Shown here: positions 1 to 5,850 of the stretch, one piece after another
Numbering within the stretch: the first letter of the stretch is position 1
Layout of the letters: each line of letters begins with the position of its first letter
Assembly: GCA_946478635.1 (NCBI GenBank)
Contig: CAMLCX010000019.1
Location: 1 to 21,832 of the forward strand
Direction of reading: 5' to 3'
DNA from: an uncultured Pseudomonadota bacterium
GTDB taxonomy: Bacteria > Desulfobacterota_B > Binatia > UBA9968
Length of the DNA stretch: 21,832 nucleotides
Translations under genes and position numbers: made by a program
The notes under the pieces: model-generated
Database searches by the model: none
What the model saw: the letters and a program-made list of their open reading frames with translations, nothing else
Told to the model about the DNA's origin: nothing

Positions 1-600
1 CGGCTCGAATACCCGACGTTCGCCTGGCAAGAAGCCCTGGTCAACGCAGTCGCGCACCGCGATTATGACCTGAGCGGCGCTTCCATCGAGGTGTGGATGT
101 TCGACGATCACATCAGCGTGCGCAGTCCCGGCGTCCCACCCGCCCCGGTCACGCTTGAGCAGCTGCGCCGGCAAAAGAGCATTCATTTTTCACGCAATCC
201 GTTGATCGTCCGCGTTCTGGCTGATCTCGGTTATCTGCGCGAAATGGGCGAAGGCGTTCCCCGCATGTTTCAAGAAATGGAAAGCTACGGTCTACATCCG
301 CCGGAATTGTCGCTCGAAGGATTTATCTTTACCGTCACGCTGCGCAACGCGCCGGTGTACGACGAATCGACGCTCAGATGGTTAAATCAATTCGGCGCGG
401 CTCAGATCAACCTGCGTCAACGGCGCTTGCTCGCCTACGCATACTGCCACGACAAAACATTCTCCACGGCGGAATACGAGAAATTCGCTGAAGTCGACCG
501 CGATACGGCCTACCGGGAGATTCGCCTGATGATAAAGAACGGCATCGTCGCGCCGCTGAAGCCGAAGAGCCGGACATACCGCATTGTCGAAAAGCTCTAG
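1..600 (+). CDS. RecG-like / AlbA-type transcriptional regulator, C-terminal part (5' partial)
   Basis: The reading frame is open from base 1, so the start lies upstream of the window and about 199 C-terminal residues are visible. The first residues, including EALVNAVAHRDY, are the hallmark of the GHKL-ATPase-like domain of COG2865 proteins, which carry an N-terminal AlbA_2 DNA-binding domain and are often named ATP-dependent DNA helicase RecG-related. The following SPGVPP and GNP/RNPLI-like segments (SRNPLIVRVLADLGYLREMGEG) fit the same domain. The last 80 or so residues look like a winged-helix segment (RLLAYAYCHDKTFSTAEYEKFAEVDRDTAYREI). From family knowledge it is a putative transcriptional regulator and not a true helicase. 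Its target cannot be inferred; it reads toward the methyltransferase gene 56 bp downstream. Confidence 0.8.
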   Translation, partial: RLEYPTFAWQEALVNAVAHRDYDLSGASIEVWMFDDHISVRSPGVPPAPVTLEQLRRQKSIHFSRNPLIVRVLADLGYLREMGEGVPRMFQEMESYGLHPPELSLEGFIFTVTLRNAPVYDESTLRWLNQFGAAQINLRQRRLLAYAYCHDKTFSTAEYEKFAEVDRDTAYREIRLMIKNGIVAPLKPKSRTYRIVEKL

Positions 601-656
601 CTGCGCTTCTTTTGAACAATGTCGCCGGCCCATGCCGGCACGGCCTGTAGATTTAA

Positions 657-1646
657 ATGAACTTCTCTCAACTCATGGCTCTCGCCAGCGGCCATGCCGA
701 AGCGCGGATCCTTCAAACCGCGGTATCCCTGGGAGTCTTCGAGTCGCTGGAGACCGCTCCGCACACTGCGGATGAAGTCGCGCAAAGTCTGAATCTTGAA
801 CCCCAGGCCACTGAGCTATTGCTTAACGGACTGGCCGCGCTCGACATCCTGGAAAAGCGGGCACACAGCTTCCTGCTTACCGAGCCTGCGAAAACATATC
901 TCTTGCGAAATTCCCCACAATACGTCGGCGGCATGATTCTTTTCGAAGATTTATCGTGGCAATCCTGGGCCAGGCTACCGGAAACGATACGCACCGGCCG
1001 ACCCGCGCGACCGGCAAATATGTACCAAGAAGATGCGCGGGAAACCGAAATTTTTATCAACGCGATGGATTCGCTGGTCAAAGCCCGCGGCGATACCCAG
1101 GCTCTAACCCAGGCGCTCGACTGGCAGAATGTTCGAGACGTTCTTGACGTCGGCTCCGGACCGGCTACCTACCCGATCGCGCTGTGCAAAAAGTTTCCCG
1201 ACATGCGCGTAACGATTATCGATTTGCCGGGTACATTGAAAATCACCGAGCGCTACGTGCGCGACGCTGGAATGGCCGATCGCATGACGCTCATCCCTGG
1301 CGACTATCGAAGAGACTCCATTCGAGGACTGTTCGACGTAGTCTTTTTGTCCAACATTATTCACGGCGAAGATTATAAAAAAAACCAGGCGCTCATCAGC
1401 AAACTTGCGGACAATCTCAAGCCGTCGGGACGGGTTATCATCAAAGACCATGTCCTCGATGAGACCCGCGCCAGCCCGGCGGTCGGCGCAATCTTTAGTT
1501 TGCTCATGCTGCTCACGACGGATGGCGGGCGCTGTTACAGTTTTGGCGAAATCCGGGGATGGATGGAACACGCCGGTTTGTCACAGATCCAACGGATTGA
1601 CTTGCCTCTCCCTCTTACATCTTCTCTGGTGATCGGCACCCGCTAA
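657..1646 (+). CDS. SAM-dependent methyltransferase, O-methyltransferase (Methyltransf_2) type
   Basis: This 329-residue protein has the two-part layout of small-molecule O-methyltransferases. Residues 1-90 form a winged-helix dimerisation domain (ARILQTAVSLGVFESLE, then a TADEVAQSLNL helix-turn-helix). From about residue 160 there is a class I Rossmann methyltransferase fold. SAM-binding motif I is DVLDVGSGPA (161-170) and the acidic residue that contacts the adenosine ribose is in TIIDLPG (Asp189). Motif IV is around LSNIIHGEDY (231-240). The C-terminal TTDGGRCYSFGEIRGWMEHAG segment is typical of the family. Length is normal for the family (about 330-350). The ATG at 657 has no strong ribosome-binding site. 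The acceptor substrate is unknown. It stands alone between the regulator and an Fe-S protein gene. Confidence 0.85.
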   Translation: MNFSQLMALASGHAEARILQTAVSLGVFESLETAPHTADEVAQSLNLEPQATELLLNGLAALDILEKRAHSFLLTEPAKTYLLRNSPQYVGGMILFEDLSWQSWARLPETIRTGRPARPANMYQEDARETEIFINAMDSLVKARGDTQALTQALDWQNVRDVLDVGSGPATYPIALCKKFPDMRVTIIDLPGTLKITERYVRDAGMADRMTLIPGDYRRDSIRGLFDVVFLSNIIHGEDYKKNQALISKLADNLKPSGRVIIKDHVLDETRASPAVGAIFSLLMLLTTDGGRCYSFGEIRGWMEHAGLSQIQRIDLPLPLTSSLVIGTR

Positions 1647-1665
1647 TTCGTTTCCCGCAAGTTTG

Positions 1666-1674
1666 TGCTAGACT
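1666..1674 (+). promoter_or_regulatory. Candidate extended -10 promoter element
   Basis: The sequence TGCTAGACT matches the extended -10 pattern TGnTATAAT, with hexamer TAGACT at 1669-1674. No convincing -35 hexamer lies 16-18 bp upstream, as expected for extended -10 promoters. A transcript would start near 1681, just before the BFD-like gene. This would place the ATG at 1678 outside the message. It is inferred from sequence pattern only. Confidence 0.35.
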
Positions 1675-1709
1675 GATATGGATTTCGCAGCAAAGGATAG
1701 GGATTCGCC

Positions 1710-2018
1710 ATCGACGAAATAGAGCGGAAAGCCAGAGAACAGGCGGTCATCGAAAATCTCAAGCCCGCCTGCCTGTGCAACAAGATCCGTAAAGGCACCG
1801 TGGTCAAAGCGATTCAAGCCGGCGCCAGGACATTCGAGCAGGTCAGCAAGCGCACCGGTGTCGGCACCGGTCCCTGCGGCGGCCGCCGTTGCGGCTCATT
1901 AGTCCGAGGCATGCTTGGCGAGCCGGTGATCAACTGCCAAGACTGCGGCTGGCCTGTATTGGCTGATGCGTCCCCGCAGGTTTGCCCGCGCTGTGAGTAT
2001 GCCAAACAGGGGCTCTGA
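1710..2018 (+). CDS. BFD-like [2Fe-2S] protein with C-terminal zinc-ribbon/rubredoxin-like tail; start uncertain
   Basis: In this frame the segment ACLCNKIRKGTVVKAI is followed by a helical stretch and GTGPCGGRRCGS. This gives the CxC...CxxxxC layout of the BFD-like [2Fe-2S] domain (bacterioferritin-associated ferredoxin; also part of NirB and CopZ-type proteins). The C-terminus has two more cysteine pairs, CQDC and CPRC, about 18 residues apart, suggesting a zinc ribbon or rubredoxin-like metal site. The only usual start codon in frame is the GTG at 1800, but starting there would remove the first two cluster cysteines. The frame is closed upstream by TAG at 1698. Between them there is no ATG, GTG or TTG; ATC at 1710, behind an AAGGATAGGG-like purine tract (1693-1702), is the best candidate. 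A sequencing or true frameshift joining the ATG at 1678 is the alternative. The role is probably electron transfer or regulatory Fe-S binding. Confidence 0.6.
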   Translation: MDEIERKAREQAVIENLKPACLCNKIRKGTVVKAIQAGARTFEQVSKRTGVGTGPCGGRRCGSLVRGMLGEPVINCQDCGWPVLADASPQVCPRCEYAKQGL

Positions 2019-2068
2019 TAGCTGCTATTTCCTTGGCGAAGTTTCCGACGTCCTCATTGAATACATCC

Positions 2069-2434
2069 ATGAACATTCGCATCGCATCCGCGGTTTTGAG
2101 TTTAGCGGGCTTGCTCGCGCTGCTTACCGGAGCCCTTTTCTGGACAGGCGTCGCAATGAATCTAATGAGCTTGCACATGCTGCTCGGTTTCCTCGCGGTC
2201 GCGGCGCTCTGGGCGATCGCCGTCGGGCAGCTCTTCTCTCCGGCAGGCAACGGGATTATTGCCGCCTGCGCTATCATTCTCGGCGTGCTGACGATCATTC
2301 TCGGTCTGTACCAATCAACGCTGATGGTAGGTCGACTTCACTGGGTCATCGAGGTCACTCATCTAACACTTGGGATTGCGACGATTGGCCTGGGTCACAT
2401 GGGCGCGGCAAGGTACCGCAGGAGCTCGACTTAG
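2069..2434 (+). CDS. Small four-helix integral membrane protein, unknown function
   Basis: A protein of about 121 residues, almost entirely hydrophobic, with four predicted transmembrane helices. They lie roughly at residues 5-27 (SAVLSLAGLLALLTGALFW), 31-54 (LHMLLGFLAVAALWAIAVGQ), 60-82 (GIIAACAIILGVLTIILGL) and 93-112 (EVTHLTLGIATIGLGHMG). Histidines sit in helices 2 and 4 (SLHMLLGF, EVTHLTLGI), a spacing that recalls small heme-binding membrane proteins, but this is only suggestive. I chose the ATG at 2069 because the extra residues from an upstream TTG (2033) are not hydrophobic or family-like. No strong ribosome-binding site is present. It follows the Fe-S protein gene by 50 bp on the same strand, so co-expression is likely. 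No family is recognised with confidence. Confidence 0.6.
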   Translation: MNIRIASAVLSLAGLLALLTGALFWTGVAMNLMSLHMLLGFLAVAALWAIAVGQLFSPAGNGIIAACAIILGVLTIILGLYQSTLMVGRLHWVIEVTHLTLGIATIGLGHMGAARYRRSST

Positions 2435-2468
2435 TACCGCGAAAACTTGGAGGCTCGATGGCCGCGAT

Positions 2469-2492
2469 CGTCGATTCTCTATCCTCGACGTT
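2469..2492 (+). terminator. Weak candidate terminator between convergent genes
   Basis: A 6-bp inverted repeat CGTCGA / TCGACG (2469-2474 and 2485-2490) with a 10-nt loop is followed by only three T residues. It sits in the 66-bp gap between the membrane protein gene (+) and tenA (-). The short stem and short T tract make this a weak call. Confidence 0.2.
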
Positions 2493-2500
2493 TCCCCCTG

Positions 2501-3172
2501 CTACACCGGCCAGCTCGCCAAGCGATAGGCTTGCTCCCAGAACATAAATTCATATCGGCTGCTGAGGACGAAGTGAGCCGCCATCTGCTTTTTCTCAGCG
2601 CCGCTCGCCCTCGATCCCAATCGATCCAGCAGGTGAATTTGCTCGCGTACGGGTTGCCAAAAACCTTCGCCGGCATAGGTCTCGATCCACTCGCGATAGA
2701 TCTTCGGCTTGCGCGGACGATTCTTATACAAACGGCGTCCCACCTCGCCATAGATCCAATAGCAAGGGAGAACGGCGGCGACCAGTTCACCAAGAGTACC
2801 GCTTCGCGCCACCGATTGCAGATGGCCGATGTAGGCCTGTGTGATCGGCCCCTTGGGCACGGCATTCAACTGTTTTTGCGACAGCCCGAGCGTTTTTCCA
2901 AAGCTCGCGTGAAAACTGCGCTCCACTTCGACCGCGCCGATGGCGTGACGGGCGAACAACTCGAGAGTTTCCAGATCCGGTGACTTGGCTCCGCCCTGGC
3001 AAAGTACCTGAGCGAAGTCGAGCAAGTAGACATAATCCTGCAGGATAAAATAAGTGAACCGATTCATCGGCAAGGTTCCGGCGTGAAGCTCGCGAAGAAA
3101 CGGGTGTCCTTCGATCGCTCGCCAAATGCGTTCGCCGCGATTTTTTAACTGCGCGCTAAATTGTGTCGCCAT
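2501..3172 (-). CDS. tenA: TenA/thiaminase II family protein
   Basis: The 223-residue protein has the all-helical TenA/PqqC fold. The residues known to be catalytic in Bacillus subtilis TenA are present at matching positions. These are Asp46 and Tyr49 (LQDYVYLLDFAQ), Tyr114 (TQAYIGHL), Cys137 and Tyr141 (LPCYWIYGEVG), Tyr166 (IETYAGEGF), and a C-terminal Glu in SSRYEFMFWEQAY. From family knowledge TenA hydrolyses aminopyrimidine products of thiamine breakdown to salvage the HMP moiety, and is cytosolic. It lies 121 bp downstream of the SDR gene on the same strand, with a hairpin repeat between them. No thiamine biosynthesis gene or TPP riboswitch is seen nearby, so a catabolic TenA-like role is also possible. 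No clear ribosome-binding site precedes the ATG. Confidence 0.88.
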   Translation of the reverse strand: MATQFSAQLKNRGERIWRAIEGHPFLRELHAGTLPMNRFTYFILQDYVYLLDFAQVLCQGGAKSPDLETLELFARHAIGAVEVERSFHASFGKTLGLSQKQLNAVPKGPITQAYIGHLQSVARSGTLGELVAAVLPCYWIYGEVGRRLYKNRPRKPKIYREWIETYAGEGFWQPVREQIHLLDRLGSRASGAEKKQMAAHFVLSSRYEFMFWEQAYRLASWPV

Positions 3173-3217
3173 CGGCTAGCAATAACGAATTTCCTTGTTC
3201 GAGAAAAGGGATGAGCC

Positions 3218-3247
3218 GTAGGGGACAGGTTTGAAACCTGCCCCTAC
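3218..3247. repeat. Perfect-stem inverted repeat (REP-like hairpin)
   Basis: GTAGGGG-A-CAGGTTT at 3218-3232 is mirrored by AAACCTGCCCCTAC at 3234-3247, giving a 14-bp stem with a single bulged A. It lies between the SDR gene and tenA, both transcribed leftward. It could act as an intergenic mobile repeat or as an attenuating or stabilising hairpin in the SDR-tenA transcript. No T tract follows on either side, so a simple intrinsic terminator is unlikely. Confidence 0.75.
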
Positions 3248-3293
3248 AAACCGCTCACCGGCAGACGAATTATTCCCTAATCGTCGCGGTAAT

Positions 3294-4094
3294 TTAATAG
3301 TGCATATCCGCGTTCATGCCACCCGACACCGAAATCGCCTCGCCGTTGATGCTGACCGACAAAGGCGAGCATAGAAAGGCAACTACCTGGGCGACGTCTT
3401 CTGCCGTGACAAGATGGCGAATAAGGCTTCGCTGCCGGAGTTCCTCCAGATGGGCTTCGAGCGTTCTGCCCTGGCTCTGCGCCTGTTTCTCATGGCGCTC
3501 GAGAACAGCTTCGGTGATCGTGGTGCCGGGATAGATGGCGTTCACATTGATGCCGAAAGGACCGAGGGTATTGGCCAGTGATTTGGCCAATGACACGGAA
3601 GCGATGTTGCGCGCCGGTGTACTGATCGCCGTTCCAGGTGTCCGTCCGGCGCCGCCGCTCAAGTTAATAATGCGCCCCCAGCCGGCTTGCTTCATATACG
3701 GCGCCGCTTCCCGCGCGCAACGATAATAGCCGAGAAACTTCTCTTCGAAGTCCTTGACGATCTGCTCGTCGGTAATCGACTCCATGTTGTCGGGAATCGT
3801 GCCGCCGACCCGCGCCGCGCAATTGGCGAGGATATGGATACCGCCCAAAGCATCCGCCGCTTTTTTTACGAACGCTTTGATCGATTCCGCATCTAGGGTA
3901 TCCACTACGAGCGGAACGATCTTGCGGCCAGTCTCTTGGGCAATTTCCGTAGCTGTTTCGCACAAAGGCTCTTCTGTTCTAGCTCCGATTGCGACATCGC
4001 AACCTTCGCGTGCCAATTGCCGCGCTATCGATTTGCCCATGCCACGGCTGCCACCGGTGACGATCGCCTTTTTACCCAGAAGCTGCAGATCCAT
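3294..4094 (-). CDS. SDR-family (short-chain dehydrogenase/reductase) protein with atypical active site
   Basis: The 266-residue protein is a classical-length SDR Rossmann protein. The dinucleotide-binding loop is TGGSRGMG (13-20), the adenine-stabilising NAG-type motif is NCA (91-93), and the catalytic-type Ser is Ser146 in IINLSGG. The beta-6 segment is GINVNAIYPG (181-190) and the C-terminal family motif is SINGEAISVSGGM (248-260). Normally a YxxxK pair follows the Ser by about 13 residues. Aligning on LAKSLANTLGPFGINVN, the Tyr and Lys positions are Thr159 and Asn163 (TPARN), so the usual catalytic pair appears absent. The protein may be a divergent reductase, a dehydratase-like or racemase-like SDR, or non-catalytic. 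A good ribosome-binding site (AAGGAGAG) precedes the ATG. It is upstream of tenA on the same strand and divergent from the CoA-transferase genes. Confidence 0.85.
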   Translation of the reverse strand: MDLQLLGKKAIVTGGSRGMGKSIARQLAREGCDVAIGARTEEPLCETATEIAQETGRKIVPLVVDTLDAESIKAFVKKAADALGGIHILANCAARVGGTIPDNMESITDEQIVKDFEEKFLGYYRCAREAAPYMKQAGWGRIINLSGGAGRTPGTAISTPARNIASVSLAKSLANTLGPFGINVNAIYPGTTITEAVLERHEKQAQSQGRTLEAHLEELRQRSLIRHLVTAEDVAQVVAFLCSPLSVSINGEAISVSGGMNADMHY

Positions 4095-4174
4095 TTTTTT
4101 TCTCTCCTTAACTTTTCGTCCGCATCTCAGGCCGCCCTAGACCCTCCAATGGCGACTTAAAACAGATGACCTCA

Positions 4175-4220
4175 GCGGCACTTATACAGCACTTGTCCGC
4201 GAAAGGACAAAATGTGCCGC
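4175..4220. repeat. Nested inverted repeat in the divergent SDR / CoA-transferase gap
   Basis: An outer perfect 7-bp pair GCGGCAC (4175-4181) / GTGCCGC (4214-4220) encloses an inner perfect 6-bp pair TTGTCC (4193-4198) / GGACAA (4205-4210) with loop GCGAAA. The GCGAAA loop is GNRA-like, so an RNA hairpin would be stable. There is no T tract. It could be a structured leader, an operator, or the end of a decayed mobile element. The rest of the 303-bp gap (4095-4397) holds a possible gene relic, described at 4232-4310, and no promoter I can defend. Confidence 0.5.
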
Positions 4221-4231
4221 CATGTAAGACC

Positions 4232-4310
4232 TAACATTCGTACGGCACTCGGGATCCTCGTCGCGGTATTCAAGAAAATCCGTTTTAAGGTCAGCAATCG
4301 GTCGCGCCCA
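4232..4310 (-). pseudogene. Possible relic of a bicupin C-terminus
   Basis: On the minus strand this stretch encodes FLEYRDEDPECR. The conserved tails of the cupin proteins in this window read LIEYDDEDPAIR, MIEYEDEDPQIR and LLEHEDEPPEIR. Seven of twelve positions match the second bicupin. The frame continues to a stop at about 4182 and upstream runs into the CoA-transferase A gene on the other strand without any cupin domain. If real, it is a decayed fragment of a former cupin copy. Chance similarity of an acidic stretch is the main alternative. Confidence 0.25.
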
Positions 4311-4397
4311 AAAATCCTGAGCGCGTGGGGACGCTTTGCCGTGAAGCGCCGCTCCTTCTATTGATCTATATCGACTGTGACGATACAGATTGGCGTT

Positions 4398-5306
4398 ATG
4401 GACAAGCTTCGGTCGCTGCATGATGCCATTGCCCGCGACGTCGAAAACGGCATGGCAATCGCCATGGGATGCGCGCTCGAGTCGTTGATTCCCTTCGCCG
4501 CCAGTCACGAGGTCATTCGCCAGCGCAAAAATGACTTGACGTTGATCGGACCGATCTCCGACATGCAGTTCGATCAAATGATCGGCGCGGGGTGCGTGCG
4601 GAAAATCATCGCCTCGTGGGTCGGCAACGTCGCCGCCGGATTGGGGCACAATTACCGCCGAGCCGCAGAAGCGGACATACCCCGCCCGATCGAGATTGAG
4701 GAGCATTCGAACTTCACGATAGGGCTCGGGCTCCAGGCTGCCGCCGCCGGTCTGCCCTTTCTCCCGACACGAACCATCAAAGGAAGCAGCTTCGTCAAAG
4801 CCAGGCAGTTTGGGCGGGTTCGCTGCCCCTTCACCGGGGAAAAGCTAGTGGCCGTGCGGGCTATTCAACCCGACGTCGCCATTCTGCACGTGCAACGCGC
4901 GGACCGGGAAGGCAACGCCCACGTATGGGGAAACTACGGCGTCATGCGTGAAGCAGCATTGGCGGCAAAAAAAGTAATTCTCACTTGCGAGGAGATCGTC
5001 GATCACGAAGTTATTCTCAGCGACCCCAATCGCACGTTGATTCCGGGCTTCACCGTCTCGAGCGTGGCACACGAGCCTTTCGGTTCGTTTCCTTCGCCGA
5101 CCCAGGGTCACGCCCGGCGCGATGACGATTTCTATTTTCAATATCACCGCGCGACGCGCACGCGCGAAGGCTTCGAGCACTGGCTACAGGAGTGGATTTT
5201 CGGAGTTGCCGATCACCGTGCCTTTCTGGATCGCCTGGGCCGGCCGCGAATCGAAAAGTTGAAACCCCAGGGCCAGTTCTTCGCGCCTGCCGTCAATTTC
5301 AGTTAA
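4398..5306 (+). CDS. CoA-transferase subunit A (glutaconate CoA-transferase GctA-like, family I)
   Basis: The protein of about 302 residues matches the alpha subunit of family I CoA-transferases of the GctA type. It begins MDKLRSLHDAIARDVENGMAIAMGCALESLIPFAASHEVIRQ, the usual lead-in of a GG-type loop followed by P-x-A-x-x-HEVIRQ. RQRKNDLTLIGP, then GAGCVRKIIASWVGN, and later VAILHVQRADREGNAHVWG are further conserved blocks. The alpha subunit helps form the active site with subunit B, which carries the catalytic Glu. The ATG at 4398 is preferred over GTG 4377 because family alignment starts there; neither has a strong ribosome-binding site. The partner subunit is at 5851, separated by a GlcG-like gene. 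The complex would move CoA between acyl-CoA and a carboxylic acid in the cytosol; the substrate is unknown. Confidence 0.85.
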   Translation: MDKLRSLHDAIARDVENGMAIAMGCALESLIPFAASHEVIRQRKNDLTLIGPISDMQFDQMIGAGCVRKIIASWVGNVAAGLGHNYRRAAEADIPRPIEIEEHSNFTIGLGLQAAAAGLPFLPTRTIKGSSFVKARQFGRVRCPFTGEKLVAVRAIQPDVAILHVQRADREGNAHVWGNYGVMREAALAAKKVILTCEEIVDHEVILSDPNRTLIPGFTVSSVAHEPFGSFPSPTQGHARRDDDFYFQYHRATRTREGFEHWLQEWIFGVADHRAFLDRLGRPRIEKLKPQGQFFAPAVNFS

Positions 5307-5331
5307 CCAGTTAAAAAAAGGAGGACTCCTC

Positions 5332-5766
5332 ATGAAAACTGTTCCAACTATGAAGCTCACCCAGGAAGGCTGCGATATCATCGTCGGCGCTGCCGTCGAG
5401 AAAGCGAGAGAATTGAAACAGGTGGTCAGCATCTGCGTGGTCGACGCAGGCGGGCACTTAATGGCGTTCAAGCGCATGACCAACGGGCGCACCCATAACA
5501 CGCTGATCTGCCAGGCCAAGGCGCGCTCGGCGGCGCTCACGACCGCGGCGACCGGCAAGACCGGGCGAGACGGCAGCGAGATTCCCGATCATCAAGTGCT
5601 GGCACAGACCCTCGCCGTCGGGCCCGGCTGGTTCATCAGCATCGAAGGCGGCCTGCCGGTCACGGTGGAAGGACAGTGCATCGGTGCGGTCGGCGTAAGC
5701 GGCGCTCCGTCCGCCGTCGACCGGCAAATCGGCCAGGCGGGAGTCGATGCGTTCAATAAGGCATAA
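5332..5766 (+). CDS. GlcG/HbpS (DUF336) family protein
   Basis: The 144-residue protein carries the family's signatures. These are CVVDAGGHLMAFKRM (35-49), a QAKARSAALTTAATG helix (61-75), GGLPV (106-110), and IGAVGVSGA (117-125) near the C-terminus. The length fits the family (about 135-150). Family members include GlcG of the glycolate operon and heme-binding HbpS; many sit in catabolic operons with no assigned reaction. A strong ribosome-binding site (AAAGGAGGACTC) precedes the ATG, 25 bp after the CoA-transferase A stop. It is inserted between the two CoA-transferase subunit genes, so co-translation is likely. It has no signal peptide and should be cytosolic. An accessory or ligand-binding role in the same pathway is inferred. 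Confidence 0.88.
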   Translation: MKTVPTMKLTQEGCDIIVGAAVEKARELKQVVSICVVDAGGHLMAFKRMTNGRTHNTLICQAKARSAALTTAATGKTGRDGSEIPDHQVLAQTLAVGPGWFISIEGGLPVTVEGQCIGAVGVSGAPSAVDRQIGQAGVDAFNKA

Positions 5767-5771
5767 CCTAT

Positions 5772-5820
5772 GGTCTCGGGTTTTGTGTTTTGGGTCTCGG
5801 GTTAACACAGACCTCGAAAC
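5772..5820 (+). repeat. GTCTCGGG-type intergenic repeat, copy 1
   Basis: The 84-bp gap between the GlcG-like and CoA-transferase B genes contains GGTCTCGGGTTTT (5772-5784), then GGGTCTCGGGTTAAC (5792-5806) and TCGAAAC (5814-5820). The same pattern, in reverse orientation, occurs at 13651-13684. It is a low-complexity dispersed repeat of unknown role. Confidence 0.55.
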
Positions 5821-5850
5821 AGCAGATTCGCAACCCTTGATCCGCAACGG

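Noticed and set aside
623..638. GCCGGC-CCAT-GCCGGC hairpin after the first gene as a terminator
   Set aside because: GCCGGC is itself palindromic and no T tract follows; it is too weak to call a terminator.
1800..2018. GTG start for the BFD-like gene
   Set aside because: It would remove the CxC cysteines just upstream, which are in frame and fit the [2Fe-2S] domain, so the gene must start earlier.
2501..3172. PqqC identity for the TenA-family gene
   Set aside because: All TenA catalytic residues including Cys137 are present and no other pqq gene is visible.
4182..4706. Complete minus-strand gene of 174 codons
   Set aside because: Most of it overlaps the well-supported CoA-transferase A gene. 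Only the short tail outside that gene shows cupin-like residues, so it is reported only as a possible relic.
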